DNA of 64,000 bases. It comes from Bradyrhizobium diazoefficiens. GTDB taxonomy: Bacteria > Pseudomonadota > Alphaproteobacteria > Rhizobiales > Xanthobacteraceae. The notes beneath the pieces were generated by a model, which saw only the letters and a program-made list of their open reading frames with translations, did no database searches and was not told where the DNA came from. The stretch's first letter is position 1; each line of letters begins with the position of its first letter. Below are positions 34,800 through 44,465 of this stretch, piece after piece. The stretch spans positions 5,704,001 through 5,768,000 of the forward strand of contig NZ_CP067041.1 of the NCBI RefSeq assembly GCF_016599855.1. Reading direction: 5' to 3'. The translations under genes and the position numbers were made by a program.

Positions 34800-35390
34800 A
34801 TGGCCCTCGCGAGACGGACTCCGGAACGGCTCAGCGCATTCTCGGACGGCGTGTTCGCCGTCCTGATCACGGTACTTGTGCTGGAGCTTCGGCCGCCTGA
34901 AATCCCGACCTTGGCGGCATTGCTGGCGCTGTGGCCGACCTGGCTCTCCTACGCGGTGAGCTATGTCTTCATCGCGATCGTCTGGGCCAACCATCACCAT
35001 CTGATGCGCTATGCCAGCGAAGCGACGCCGCGGCTGATGTGGTTCAACTTCGCGCATTTGTTCTCGGTATCGCTGCTGCCGCTCTCCACCGCTTGGATGG
35101 CCGTGAGCGAGCTCGCACCGCAGCCAGTCGCCTTCTACGCCGCGGTGTTCTTCCTGGTGAACGCGACCTATGTCGCCTTGATCTGGGATCTGGTCGGACG
35201 GGCGCCGGACGGCGACATCCCACTGCGAGAACGCAGGATCATGCGCACCCGCTCGATCATCACGCTCGTGATCTTCGCGATCGCAGCCGGCGTGGCCTTG
35301 AGATTCCCCTTGGCCGGACTTGTGATGTGTTGCTGCTGCCTGATCGTCTATCTGAAGCCGGAAGCGCCGGGCAGCGAGAACGAGGCATAA
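34800..35390 (+). CDS. TMEM175/DUF1211 family membrane protein
   Basis: 196 aa with six helices. The N-terminal RLSAFSDGVFAVLITVLVLEL carries the FSDGVFA signature of the TMEM175 potassium-channel family (bacterial DUF1211), whose members form tetrameric K+-permeable pores. Only one repeat unit is present, as in bacterial homologues. It starts 13 bp after the preceding hydrolase stop, with GGAGGGG before the ATG, so it belongs to the same operon. Possible role in ion balance; the link to the hydrolases is unclear. Confidence 0.85.
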   Translation: MALARRTPERLSAFSDGVFAVLITVLVLELRPPEIPTLAALLALWPTWLSYAVSYVFIAIVWANHHHLMRYASEATPRLMWFNFAHLFSVSLLPLSTAWMAVSELAPQPVAFYAAVFFLVNATYVALIWDLVGRAPDGDIPLRERRIMRTRSIITLVIFAIAAGVALRFPLAGLVMCCCCLIVYLKPEAPGSENEA

Positions 35391-35396
35391 AACAAC

Positions 35397-35419
35397 GCCG
35401 CCGACCTGAGGTCGGCGGC
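35397..35419 (-). terminator. Hairpin terminator of the exported hydrolase gene
   Basis: A perfect stem GCCGCCGACC / GGTCGGCGGC with a three-base loop. On the minus strand it is followed by GTTGTTTTA, a U-rich tail, about 33 bp after the stop of the hydrolase gene at 35453. It also separates that gene from the convergent TMEM175 operon. Confidence 0.75.
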
Positions 35420-35452
35420 GGCGCGGAAGATATCTCAAGCTGATTTGGCGGC

Positions 35453-36172
35453 TTAATTCCTCGTCGGCGCTATAGCCGCCGCCGAACGCGCACCCCGCGG
35501 TGCAGCGCCGGGTTGGGCGACCGGGGCTGCCGGTGCGCGCGAGCGGGCGATCGCGGCATCGATCTCGGCGATGACGCGGCGCTGGATCGCCTCGTTCTTG
35601 TCGATGGTGATGTGGCCGACGCCGCTGCCGCGCACGTCGACGTTGTCGAGCTTGCCGCGGAAGCCGGCCGCGGCCCGCACCGGCTCGCCCGGACCATCGC
35701 CGATATAAATGTTGATGTAGCGCTCGGCGCCGGTCGAGAGTTTGGTCTTGAACACGGAGTCGAGCCCGATGGCGAGCTTCACCGGCACGCCGAGACGGTT
35801 GAGCTTGGCGATCATGTCCGGCAGCGCGGTCGCGCCCGAGGAGTGACCGACCAGCACGATGGTCTTGAGCCGGCCAGCCTTGTAGGCGGTGGCGGCTTCA
35901 TCCGCGAGCGAGGACCAGGAGACGAAGTTCGCAACCGTCACCGGAATGCCCTGCGCCTCGAGCCTTGCGCCGATCGTATCGAGCCCGAGCGAGAAGATGT
36001 TGAGCACGCCGCGGAGCAGGTAAACATGCGTCGTCGCGGCTGCCTGGCTCGGCGCCGCCTTCGCGGTGGTCGGGCTCATGGCAACAGTTGACAGCAGGAG
36101 CAGGCAGATCGCCCACGCGCGGAGGGTGGACAGCTGGCTGGCGCCGGCGGTGTGACGGCCGTTCGGTCTCAT
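35453..36172 (-). CDS. Exported alpha/beta hydrolase, paralogue without LysM
   Basis: 239 aa. A signal sequence (about residues 1-40, AWAICLLLLSTVAMSPTTAK) precedes an alpha/beta hydrolase core with HVYLLRGVLNIFSLGLD, the elbow VLVGHSSGATAL, and VGHITIDKNEAIQRR towards the end. The C-terminal tail is Ala/Pro-rich. It resembles the LysM-bearing hydrolase at 31321-32283 in its first strands but lacks the LysM part, so a duplication and domain gain or loss is likely. The ATG at 36172 follows AGGGAAAC. Probably periplasmic. Substrate unknown. Confidence 0.8.
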   Translation of the reverse strand: MRPNGRHTAGASQLSTLRAWAICLLLLSTVAMSPTTAKAAPSQAAATTHVYLLRGVLNIFSLGLDTIGARLEAQGIPVTVANFVSWSSLADEAATAYKAGRLKTIVLVGHSSGATALPDMIAKLNRLGVPVKLAIGLDSVFKTKLSTGAERYINIYIGDGPGEPVRAAAGFRGKLDNVDVRGSGVGHITIDKNEAIQRRVIAEIDAAIARSRAPAAPVAQPGAAPRGARSAAAIAPTRN

Positions 36173-36451
36173 CGATTGTTTCCCTGGGGACATACGCTTC
36201 GCGATTGGCCGGAATCGTAGCCATGGCCTGCTCGCAGACGCAACAAAGAGCCGCGTGAACGGCGATCTTCGCCGCAATCCGTGACCATCGCGCAACACTT
36301 GCCCGAAACCTGCCACTGAAGGGCCTGTTTTGAGACCATTTTTCTCCCGGCAATTGCGACCGGGCAACGCCATTCCTATTTCAGGGCACCGCCGGTCCCC
36401 GCCCGCCAGGGTGCGGGTTCCGGCGCCCCTCCCCCACCCCCACCGGCCCTC

Positions 36452-37371
<920 letters not shown>

Positions 37372-37375
<4 letters not shown>

Positions 37376-38133
37376 ATCACCGCGCCATTCGTGCCATCTA
37401 CCTGTTCGAAATGGCGCGCACCTGGCGCACGCTGCTGCAAAGCATCGTCTCGCCGGTGGTTTCGACCTCACTCTATTTCGTGGTGTTCGGTGCCGCGATC
37501 GGCTCGCGCATCAGCCAGGTCGAGGGCGTCAGCTACGGCACCTTCATCGTGCCGGGCCTGATCATGCTCTCAGTGCTGACGCAGAGCATCGCCAACGCTT
37601 CGTTCGGCATCTATTTCCCGAAATTCACCGGCACGATCTACGAGATCCTGTCGGCGCCGATCTCGTATTTCGAGATCGTGCTCGGCTATGTCGGCGCGGC
37701 CGCGACCAAGTCGATCATTTTGGGCCTGATCATCCTCGCCACCGCCGGCCTGTTCGTGCCGCTGCACATCCATCATCCGGTCTGGATGCTGGCCTTCCTG
37801 GTTCTGACAGCGGTGACGTTCAGCCTGTTCGGCTTCATCATCGGCATCTGGGCCGATGGCTTCGAGAAGCTGCAGATGATTCCGATGCTGGTGGTGACGC
37901 CACTGACCTTCCTCGGCGGCAGCTTCTATTCCATCGACATGCTGCCGCCGACCTGGCGCACGGTCGCGCTGCTCAATCCGGTCGTCTACCTGATCTCCGG
38001 CTTCCGCTGGAGCTTTTACGAGATCGCCGACGTCAGCGTGTCCGTTAGCATCGGCATGACGGTGGCGTTCCTGGCGATCTGCCTGGCCTTGATCTGGTGG
38101 ATTTTCCGGACGGGGTATCGGCTGAAGAATTGA
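37372..38133 (+). CDS. ABC-2 type exporter permease (YadH/NodJ-like)
   Basis: 253 aa with six helices. ABC-2 membrane domain landmarks: [75 protein letters not shown] and [13 protein letters not shown]. The start ATG at 37372 is inside the ATPase stop region, giving translational coupling. Together with the preceding ATPase it makes a complete homodimeric exporter. No nod genes are around, so a house-keeping YadGH-like role is preferred over NodIJ. Confidence 0.92.
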
Positions 38134-38134
38134 C

Positions 38135-38238
38135 CGTCATTCCGGGGCGCGCCTTGCGCGAGCCCGAAATCCATCGTGCGGCAGAAGTGCTGGATGAATG
38201 GATTCCAGGATCGCGACTTTGTCGCGCCCCGGAATGAT
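38135..38238. repeat. Dispersed palindromic repeat, CGTCATTCCGGGGCG type
   Basis: 104-bp element with inverted ends CGTCATTCCGGGGCGCG and CGCGCCCCGGAATGAT. Members of the same family are at 42131-42209 and 61153-61229. Lies between the ABC permease and a convergent small exported protein gene. Confidence 0.82.
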
Positions 38239-38244
38239 CATCTG

Positions 38245-38568
38245 TTACCTGTAGCAGTGGAAGTGGCGATACCCGTCATAGTAACCGCGGCAATGGCGGC
38301 GGCCGTGATAGGGAATGCCCAGGATGCCGTCTACTGCGCCCACCGCGCCGCCGACACCGGCACCGACGACGCCGCCGACCGCGCCGCCTACGGGACCGGC
38401 AATCCGGTTGCCCTCGTAGGAGCCCTCCTGGGCGCCGCGCACGATACCTTGGGCGTGGCCGGCGTGCGGCAACGACAACAACGCGACAAGGACAGCAGCG
38501 GCCGCGAACAGCAGGCGGACGGGCAAGCCGGCCGGCAGACCTGCGGCGGCGATACGGGCTTTGTTCAT
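38245..38568 (-). CDS. Small exported glycine-rich protein
   Basis: 107 aa. The ATG at 38568 (MNKARIAAAGL) follows a GGGATCGAAG site. A signal peptide (about 1-40, LLFAAAAVLVALLSLPHAGHA) precedes GIVRGAQEGSYEGNRIAGPV, a Gly/Val/Ala repeat (GGAVGGVVGAGVGGAVGAVD) and a Tyr/His/Arg tail (HCRGYYDGYRHFHCYR) with two Cys. This glycine-zipper plus aromatic-basic tail is common in small rhizobial envelope proteins. Function unknown. Confidence 0.75.
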   Translation of the reverse strand: MNKARIAAAGLPAGLPVRLLFAAAAVLVALLSLPHAGHAQGIVRGAQEGSYEGNRIAGPVGGAVGGVVGAGVGGAVGAVDGILGIPYHGRRHCRGYYDGYRHFHCYR

Positions 38569-38883
38569 CTTCGATCCCAAAGAAGTAAAACGGGTGAGCG
38601 GCGGCGAAAGCTGCCGCAAGGTGGGCGACAATCAACGCCTGAAGCGGCCAAATGGTTGCGTCTTTGTGACGAATTGTCGGCCTTGTGAACGCAGCTTCTG
38701 CTCGCGAAAATGTCAGCACCGCCGGGACATGCGCGGCACGCAGCGGCCTTGCTTGCGCCCGGCATCACGTTAACGATGGGGCAGGCAGGCCGCTGGAACG
38801 AAAGCCGGATTGCAGGCATAATGCATGCCGGGGGACGGAGAGCCGCGGCGCCTTGCGTGAACAGGCCGGAGGCCAGACGTCAG
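38569..38883. other. Intergenic region, 315 bp
   Basis: Lies between the divergent glycine-rich and L,D-transpeptidase genes and should hold both promoters. I see no further gene and no clear promoter pair. Confidence 0.5.
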
Positions 38884-39678
38884 ATGCGTTCATTTTTTAT
38901 CGCTTTCACTACGCTGATGCTTGTGAGCGCGGGCACCGCGCAGGCCAAGGTCGACATCACCATCGATAAGAACAATCAGCAGATGACTGTCGCGGTCGAC
39001 GGCGTCACGCGCTACCACTGGCCGGTGTCGACCGGCATTCCCTCGCGCGAAACGCCGAGCGGCTCCTTCCGCGCCTTCCGCATGGAAGAGGACCACTACT
39101 CCAAGGAATTCGACGACGCGCCGATGCCGCACTCGATCTTCTTCACCAAGATCGGGCACGCCATCCACGGCACCGACTCGGTCGGACGACTGGGCACGCC
39201 TGCCTCGCATGGCTGCGTGCGGCTGTCGCGCCAGAACGCCTCGACGCTCTACGCGCTGGTGCAGGAGCAGGGTGTGCTCAACACCACGGTGACGCTGACC
39301 GGCTCGGCGCAGGTCGCGCTGGCCCGCAACCCGCGCGGCCGCAACAACAATACGGTGGCCCGCGCCCAGCAGCCGGCCGAGGAGCAGTACGCGACCTCAG
39401 GCGATCCGGTGAGTCTGACGCCGCCGGCGCAGCCCGCGCGCCGCTATATGCCGCAGGACGACAACTACATCTATCCCGCCGACGGCAGCGATACCGGCGC
39501 ACGCTATCCGGCGCCGCGCCCGATCGCCCGTCCCTATGGCACGCAGGTCTACCAGCAGCTGCCGCAACCGCAGCCGAGCTACGGCTACGACCCGGCGTAT
39601 GGGCAGCAGGGCTACTACCAGCAGCAGCAGCAACCCCGGCAGTATTATCAGCCGCGCAATTATTACTACCAGAATTGA
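38884..39678 (+). CDS. L,D-transpeptidase (YkuD domain) with Gln/Tyr-rich tail
   Basis: 264 aa. A Sec signal (1-20, cut near AQAK) precedes a YkuD domain (about 22-140) with catalytic HGTDSVGRLGTPASHGCVRL: the His, Ser-His-Gly-Cys and Arg are all present. The C-terminal ~120 residues are disordered and rich in Gln, Pro and Tyr, ending in repeated YYQQ/QYYQ. The enzyme makes 3-3 cross-links in peptidoglycan or attaches proteins to it in the periplasm. The ATG at 38884 is fixed by the signal; upstream codons add nothing hydrophobic. Confidence 0.9.
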   Translation: MRSFFIAFTTLMLVSAGTAQAKVDITIDKNNQQMTVAVDGVTRYHWPVSTGIPSRETPSGSFRAFRMEEDHYSKEFDDAPMPHSIFFTKIGHAIHGTDSVGRLGTPASHGCVRLSRQNASTLYALVQEQGVLNTTVTLTGSAQVALARNPRGRNNNTVARAQQPAEEQYATSGDPVSLTPPAQPARRYMPQDDNYIYPADGSDTGARYPAPRPIARPYGTQVYQQLPQPQPSYGYDPAYGQQGYYQQQQQPRQYYQPRNYYYQN

Positions 39679-39735
39679 GGCTGTTTGAACGCGGCGTCGC
39701 CGTCGAACGGTGAGCCTCCGTTCAGGTTACGAGCG

Positions 39736-42015
39736 CTACTGCTCGCCGAATCGCAAGCGCCGGTACAGCGCGCCGAGGATGTTGGAATAGTCGTCGGTCC
39801 AGACCCGCACCTTCTCGTCGGCGTCGGTCTCCTCCCACTGCTTGGAGGAGGCGAGCTTGCCGACATCATCCGCCTCGCGCGCGGAGATCACGACGTCGGT
39901 CGCGAAGATGTAATCGGTGTCGCGGCCCGAATCCTCGTCGTAGACCCAGCTCTTCAGATCGTTGGCATCGGCAATACCGACCACGACGGGTTCCAGATCG
40001 AGATGCCGGTTGGAAACGTGCATCACCACGGCGCCATGCGGGGCGAGCTTATCCTTGTAAATCTTCATCGCCTCCTCGGTCGCCAGATGAATCGGGATCG
40101 CATCCGACGAATAGGCATCGACGATGATGAGGTCGTAGACGCCGTCCGGCTCCCTGGCGAAGGTGAGGCGCGCGTCCCCGATCACCGGCTTCAGGTCCGG
40201 CAGGCAGCTCGATATATAACGGAAATTCTTCGGGTCACGTGCGGCATCGACCATAGACTGATCGATCTCGAAGAATGTCCAGCTCTCGCCGGGCTCGGCG
40301 GCACAGGCGAGCGTGCCCGATCCGACACCGATCGCCGCGACCTTCAACGGCGCACCCTTGCGCTCGCGGATCGCGGTGATGGCCTGACCGATGCCGCCGT
40401 CCTTGTGATAATAGGTGATCGGCTCGGGCCGGCCGGTCACGGGCGTGCCGTCATTGTTGCGGAAGCGCTCGGCGCCGTGAATGGTGGTGCCGTGCATCAG
40501 CACGTGGAAATAGCCTCCCGGCGTCACCACGATCTTGTGCACGCCGAAGAAGCTGCGCACGGTGGTGACGCGGCCCTCGTCGGCCGGATAGATCCGCGTC
40601 AAAGCGAGCGCCAGCGCGACAGTGGCAAAGATCTTCCAGCGGCCGGCGTTGAACGCGAGCGCCAGCAGCGCTGCAACCACGCCGACGGCGCCGGCGACCC
40701 AGACGCGGTGATCCTCGAACCAGGTCGAGCCGTCCCCCGCCATGTAAGACGGTGTAACCAGCGCCGCCGCGAGCACGGCAAGCGCCAGCCAGTACCATTT
40801 CACGAGCCCAGCAAAACGTTCGTTCGCCGACGGCCGGCATAGCGCCGCGAGCGCGATCAGGATCGGATATTCGGCGATCCAGGAGAAGGTGAAGGGCGCG
40901 AGGAGGCCGGCAAAAAGGCCGCCGATCATGCCGCCGAACGACAGCGCGACATAGAACCCGGTGAGATATTTTGCGGCCGGGCGGGTGCGCGCCAATTCGC
41001 CATGGCAGGCTATGGCGATGATGAAGAAGCAGAGTTGATGGCCGCCGAGCGTGAGCAGCAAATTCTGCTCGCCGCCGAAGGCGAGCAGAAAGATGACGCC
41101 CGCGATCGCGACCGGCTGAAGCCTTAGCATCCATTTGTGCGGCAGCAGCGGCCGCGACTGGAACACCAACACCCAGGTCAGGAGATATAGCGACAGCGGC
41201 AGCACCCATAGCAGCGGCGCCGCCGCAACGTCGGTCGAGATATGCGCGGTGACCGCGATCAGCAGGCCGGACGGCACCGCGGCGAGAAAGATCCAGCGCA
41301 GCCGCGTCACCAGGGTCGGCGCCGGCGCGTTTGCGTCCTCGATCCGCGCGTCCGCCACGGCCAGTTTCGGCGAGCGCAATAGCAGCACGCCGCAAGCGGC
41401 GATCAGCAGGATCAAAAGGCCATAGCCGCCGGTCCAGAGCCGGTTCTGCGTGTGCAGCGTGAACATCGGCTCCAGCAGGAACGGATAGGACAACAGCGCG
41501 AGGAAGCTGCCGATGTTGGAGGATGCATAGAGGAAGTACGGATCGTGGCCTTCGGGATGGCGGGTGCGGACGAACCAGGCCTGCAACAGCGGATTGTTGG
41601 CGGCGAGCGCGAAGAACGGCAGGCCAATCGACATCACGAACAGGCCGAGCAGCCAGAACGCATAGCCGGACGCCGGCGGCTCGCCATAGCCGCTGGCGAT
41701 GCCGAGCGGCAGCGTGACGAAAGCCGCGATCAGCAGCACCAGATGCACCACGACCGGCACCACGCGGCTTTTGATCTGCATGAGGAGGTGCGCGTAGGCG
41801 TAGCCGGCAAGCAGCAGCGACTGGAAGAACACCATCGCCACCGACCACACCGCCGGCGAGCCGCCGAGCCGCGGCAGCACCATTTTCGTGAACAGCGGCT
41901 GCACCGAGAACAGCAGGAGCGCACTGACGAAGATCGCGGCGGTATAGACCGTCAGCAGCAGCCGGTTGCGCGACGAGGACGGCTGCTCCGTGGCGGGTTG
42001 CACGATCGAATCCAT
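39736..42015 (-). CDS. Membrane-bound spermidine synthase-like fusion protein
   Basis: 759 aa. The N-terminal ~430-500 residues are a multi-helix MFS-like membrane domain (SALLLFSVQPLFTKMVLPRL at the start). The C-terminal ~230 residues are a spermidine-synthase-type methyltransferase fold: AIGVGSGTLACAAEPGESWT, FFEIDQSMVDAARDP, and YDLIIVDAYSSDAIPIHL. Such fusions are frequent in proteobacteria; whether they make polyamines is not established. The ATG at 42015 fits a clean N-terminus. It runs divergent from the phytoene-desaturase-like gene across a repeat. Confidence 0.86.
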   Translation of the reverse strand: MDSIVQPATEQPSSSRNRLLLTVYTAAIFVSALLLFSVQPLFTKMVLPRLGGSPAVWSVAMVFFQSLLLAGYAYAHLLMQIKSRVVPVVVHLVLLIAAFVTLPLGIASGYGEPPASGYAFWLLGLFVMSIGLPFFALAANNPLLQAWFVRTRHPEGHDPYFLYASSNIGSFLALLSYPFLLEPMFTLHTQNRLWTGGYGLLILLIAACGVLLLRSPKLAVADARIEDANAPAPTLVTRLRWIFLAAVPSGLLIAVTAHISTDVAAAPLLWVLPLSLYLLTWVLVFQSRPLLPHKWMLRLQPVAIAGVIFLLAFGGEQNLLLTLGGHQLCFFIIAIACHGELARTRPAAKYLTGFYVALSFGGMIGGLFAGLLAPFTFSWIAEYPILIALAALCRPSANERFAGLVKWYWLALAVLAAALVTPSYMAGDGSTWFEDHRVWVAGAVGVVAALLALAFNAGRWKIFATVALALALTRIYPADEGRVTTVRSFFGVHKIVVTPGGYFHVLMHGTTIHGAERFRNNDGTPVTGRPEPITYYHKDGGIGQAITAIRERKGAPLKVAAIGVGSGTLACAAEPGESWTFFEIDQSMVDAARDPKNFRYISSCLPDLKPVIGDARLTFAREPDGVYDLIIVDAYSSDAIPIHLATEEAMKIYKDKLAPHGAVVMHVSNRHLDLEPVVVGIADANDLKSWVYDEDSGRDTDYIFATDVVISAREADDVGKLASSKQWEETDADEKVRVWTDDYSNILGALYRRLRFGEQ

Positions 42016-42130
42016 GGGAGCTCCGGCTTATCCCCGGCGGGCGCCGGACGCGCGCAATGGAGCACACCGCGCCTGAACGGGCAATAAATGGTCTCGTGAT
42101 GTTGCCGCGAGAAATGCCTGATATAGAAAT

Positions 42131-42209
42131 GTCATTCCGGGACGATGCGTCAGCATCGAACCCGGAATCTCGAGATTCGGGGTTCTCGCTTCGCGAGCCC
42201 CGGAATGAC
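42131..42209. repeat. Dispersed palindromic repeat, GTCATTCCGGGACG type
   Basis: 79 bp with inverted ends GTCATTCCGGG and CCCCGGAATGAC and inner pieces CGATGCGTCAGCATCG and CTCGCTTCGCGAG. Same family as 38135 and 61153. Sits in the divergent promoter region of the two flanking genes. Confidence 0.82.
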
Positions 42210-42232
42210 GGTAGACTGGCCACGAATCCTTC

Positions 42233-43843
42233 ATGACCGAAACCGACGTCGTCATCATCGGCGCTGGCCACAACGGCCTCACCTGCGCGGCCTATCTCGC
42301 CATGGCGGGGTTGCGCGTGCATGTGGTCGAACGCCGCAAGGTGGTCGGCGGAGCCGCGGTCACCGAGGAGTTTCATCCGGGCTTCCGCAACTCGGTCGCG
42401 GCCTACACCGTCAGCCTGCTCAACCCGCAGGTCGTCCGCGACCTCGGACTTGCCGAGCAGGGCCTGCGCGTGGTCGAGCGGCGTGCGCAGAATTTCCTGC
42501 CTGCGCCTGACGGCACCTATCTCCTCACCGGCGAGGGCCGGACCAAGGCATCTGTCGCGCAGCTCAGCGCGCGCGATGCCGACGCGCTCGACGGGTTTTC
42601 GCGCGAGCTCGAAGACATCGCGGACGTGCTGCGGCAATTCGTGCTGCGCGCACCGCCGAACCTCGTCGACGGCTTTGGCACGGCAGCGATCCGCGAAGCG
42701 GTGAACGCGTTTCAGAGCGCCAACATCTTGCGCGGACTGACACTGGAGCAAAGCCGCAGCCTGCTCGATCTCTTCACCCGTTCGGCCGGCGAGATGCTGG
42801 ACGAGCGGTTCGAGCACGATCTCGTCAAGGCGCTGTTCGGCTTCGATGCCATCGTCGGCAATTATGCGAGCCCCTACGCCGCCGGCTCCGCCTATGTGAT
42901 GCTGCATCACGCCTTTGGCGAGGTGAACGGCAAGAAGGGCGTCTGGGGCCACGCCATCGGCGGCATGGGCGCGATCACGCAGGCGATGGCGCGCGCCGCG
43001 CGGGCCCGCGGCGTCACGATCGACCTTGATGCCGCCGTGCGTGAGGTGATCGTCGAACGCGATCGCGCGGTCGGCGTGGTGCTGGAGAACGGCACGACCA
43101 TTCGCGCAAAATATGTCGCCGCCAACGTCAATCCAAAGCTGCTCTACACGCAGCTGATCGCTGCGGATGCCCTGCCCCAGGATTTCCTTGCCCGCATTCG
43201 CCACTGGAAGAACGGCTCCGGCACCTTCCGCATGAACGTGGCGCTGGACCGCCTGCCCTCATTCATGGCGCTACCGGGTGACGGCGATCACCTCACCTCC
43301 GGCATCATCCTGGCGCCGAGCCTCGGCTACATGGACAGTGCCTATCTCGATGCGCGTGCGCAGGGCTGGAGCCGTCAGCCGATCGTCGAGATGCTGGTCC
43401 CCTCGACGCTCGACGACACGCTCGCGCCTGCGGGGCAGCACGTCGCGAGCCTGTTCTGCCAGCACGTCGCGCCCGATCTGCCCGACGGCAAGTCCTGGGA
43501 CGACCATCGCGAGGAAGTCGCCGATCTCATGATCGCGACGGTGGACAGCTACGCGCCGGGTTTTGGGAAAAGCGTGCTTGGCCGCCAGATCCTCTCGCCG
43601 CTCGATCTCGAGCGGCAGTTCGGCCTACTCGGTGGCGACATCTTCCACGGCGCGCTGACGCTGAACCAGCTGTTCTCGGCGCGGCCGATGCTGGGCCATG
43701 CCGATTATCGCGGACCCCTGAGGGGCCTCTACCATTGCGGCTCCGGCGCGCACCCCGGCGGCGGTGTCACCGGCGCCCCCGGCCACAACGCAGCGCAGGC
43801 GATCCTGAGAGATCACCGGGGCCTGTTCGCAAGCCGTGGATAG
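42233..43843 (+). CDS. NAD(P)/FAD-dependent oxidoreductase, phytoene desaturase/PYROXD2-like
   Basis: 536 aa. An N-terminal dinucleotide fold with VVIIGAGHNGLTCAAYLA (residues 6-23) and VVERRKVVGGAAVTEE, and the C-terminal FAD motif GLYHCGSGAHPGGGVTGAPG. The middle contains KGVWGHAIGGMGAITQAMAR as in carotenoid/retinoid oxidoreductases. It resembles PYROXD2-like enzymes of unknown substrate; no other carotenoid genes are near, so a carotenoid role is not assumed. The ATG at 42233 is unambiguous. Confidence 0.87.
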   Translation: MTETDVVIIGAGHNGLTCAAYLAMAGLRVHVVERRKVVGGAAVTEEFHPGFRNSVAAYTVSLLNPQVVRDLGLAEQGLRVVERRAQNFLPAPDGTYLLTGEGRTKASVAQLSARDADALDGFSRELEDIADVLRQFVLRAPPNLVDGFGTAAIREAVNAFQSANILRGLTLEQSRSLLDLFTRSAGEMLDERFEHDLVKALFGFDAIVGNYASPYAAGSAYVMLHHAFGEVNGKKGVWGHAIGGMGAITQAMARAARARGVTIDLDAAVREVIVERDRAVGVVLENGTTIRAKYVAANVNPKLLYTQLIAADALPQDFLARIRHWKNGSGTFRMNVALDRLPSFMALPGDGDHLTSGIILAPSLGYMDSAYLDARAQGWSRQPIVEMLVPSTLDDTLAPAGQHVASLFCQHVAPDLPDGKSWDDHREEVADLMIATVDSYAPGFGKSVLGRQILSPLDLERQFGLLGGDIFHGALTLNQLFSARPMLGHADYRGPLRGLYHCGSGAHPGGGVTGAPGHNAAQAILRDHRGLFASRG

Positions 43844-43980
43844 GTCTGTGGACGGGCTGTGGACAGGCCTGTTGGCAGTGCTGTGGTGAAGCCGCGAAAG
43901 CCCCGCGCGACGGATCGGTACAAGCCCGGACCAACCTGTGGAGAAGGGACCGGACGAACCATGTATGAACCGGTGGATGA
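43835..43980 (+). other. Cluster of TGTGGAnAA-like (DnaA box-like) sequences
   Basis: Six same-strand nine-mers resemble the reverse complement of the DnaA box (TGTGGATAA): CGTGGATAG at 43835, TGTGGACGG at 43847, TGTGGACAG at 43858, TGTGGTGAA at 43882, TGTGGAGAA at 43937 and GGTGGATGA at 43972. Only the fifth is within one mismatch; the others have two or three. The cluster begins at the end of the oxidoreductase gene and fills much of the 302-bp gap before the Flp pilin gene (43844-44145), where I see no gene. Confidence 0.35.
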
Positions 43981-44145
43981 CCGCTGAACCAGGAGCGGAC
44001 AGCCTGTGGGTGCAGCCAGCGGCTACGGCCCTTCTCACCTCTGTCAAAACGACTTCGCCCGCCGGAGGGCAATTCCTCAGCGGGCGGTGGTCGAAAAAGC
44101 CGTCTATGAAGAAAGGTGCCCCCGCCGGGAAATGGGAGGCAGAAA

Positions 44146-44310
44146 TTACTTCAAGGAGCTGCTAATCGAACCAAACTTGTCGTTCATGGTGCTGCCAAGG
44201 CTGTTCACCACGGTGATGATCGCCAGCGCGATACCGGCTGCGATCAGGCCGTATTCGATTGCGGTCGCGCCCGACTCGTCGGACCAGAACTTCGAAACCA
44301 TGCGCTTCAA
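44146..44310 (-). CDS. Flp/Fap-type (type IVb) pilin
   Basis: 54 aa, found by reading the minus strand. The sequence begins MKRMVSKFWSDESG and continues ATAIEYGLIAAGIALAIITV. This carries the prepilin-peptidase site G/ATAIEY followed by a hydrophobic helix, the hallmark of Flp pilins of tad systems. The TTG at 44310 has GGAG at seven bases; the internal ATG at 44301 is too far from it. The pilin would be cut by a TadV/CpaA-type peptidase and assembled by a Tad machine, but no such genes are near, so this is a solitary flp copy. Divergent from prmA. Confidence 0.88.
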   Translation of the reverse strand: MKRMVSKFWSDESGATAIEYGLIAAGIALAIITVVNSLGSTMNDKFGSISSSLK

Positions 44311-44465
44311 GACTCGTCTCCATTTCCATTCCAGGGTGTGTTGGTTGGGTTCAACATCCGGAAATCTACTGAGGACAACCTACGGTCAAGTAAATGCGGG
44401 CGCCGCAAATTATGCGAAAAATTGGGAACAAAAGTCCCAAAAATTGAACCCGACGGAACCATCGA

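Noticed and set aside
40451..43204. 917-codon minus-strand open frame across two opposite genes
   Set aside because: It spans the out-of-frame parts of both the spermidine-synthase fusion and the phytoene desaturase-like gene; no motif.
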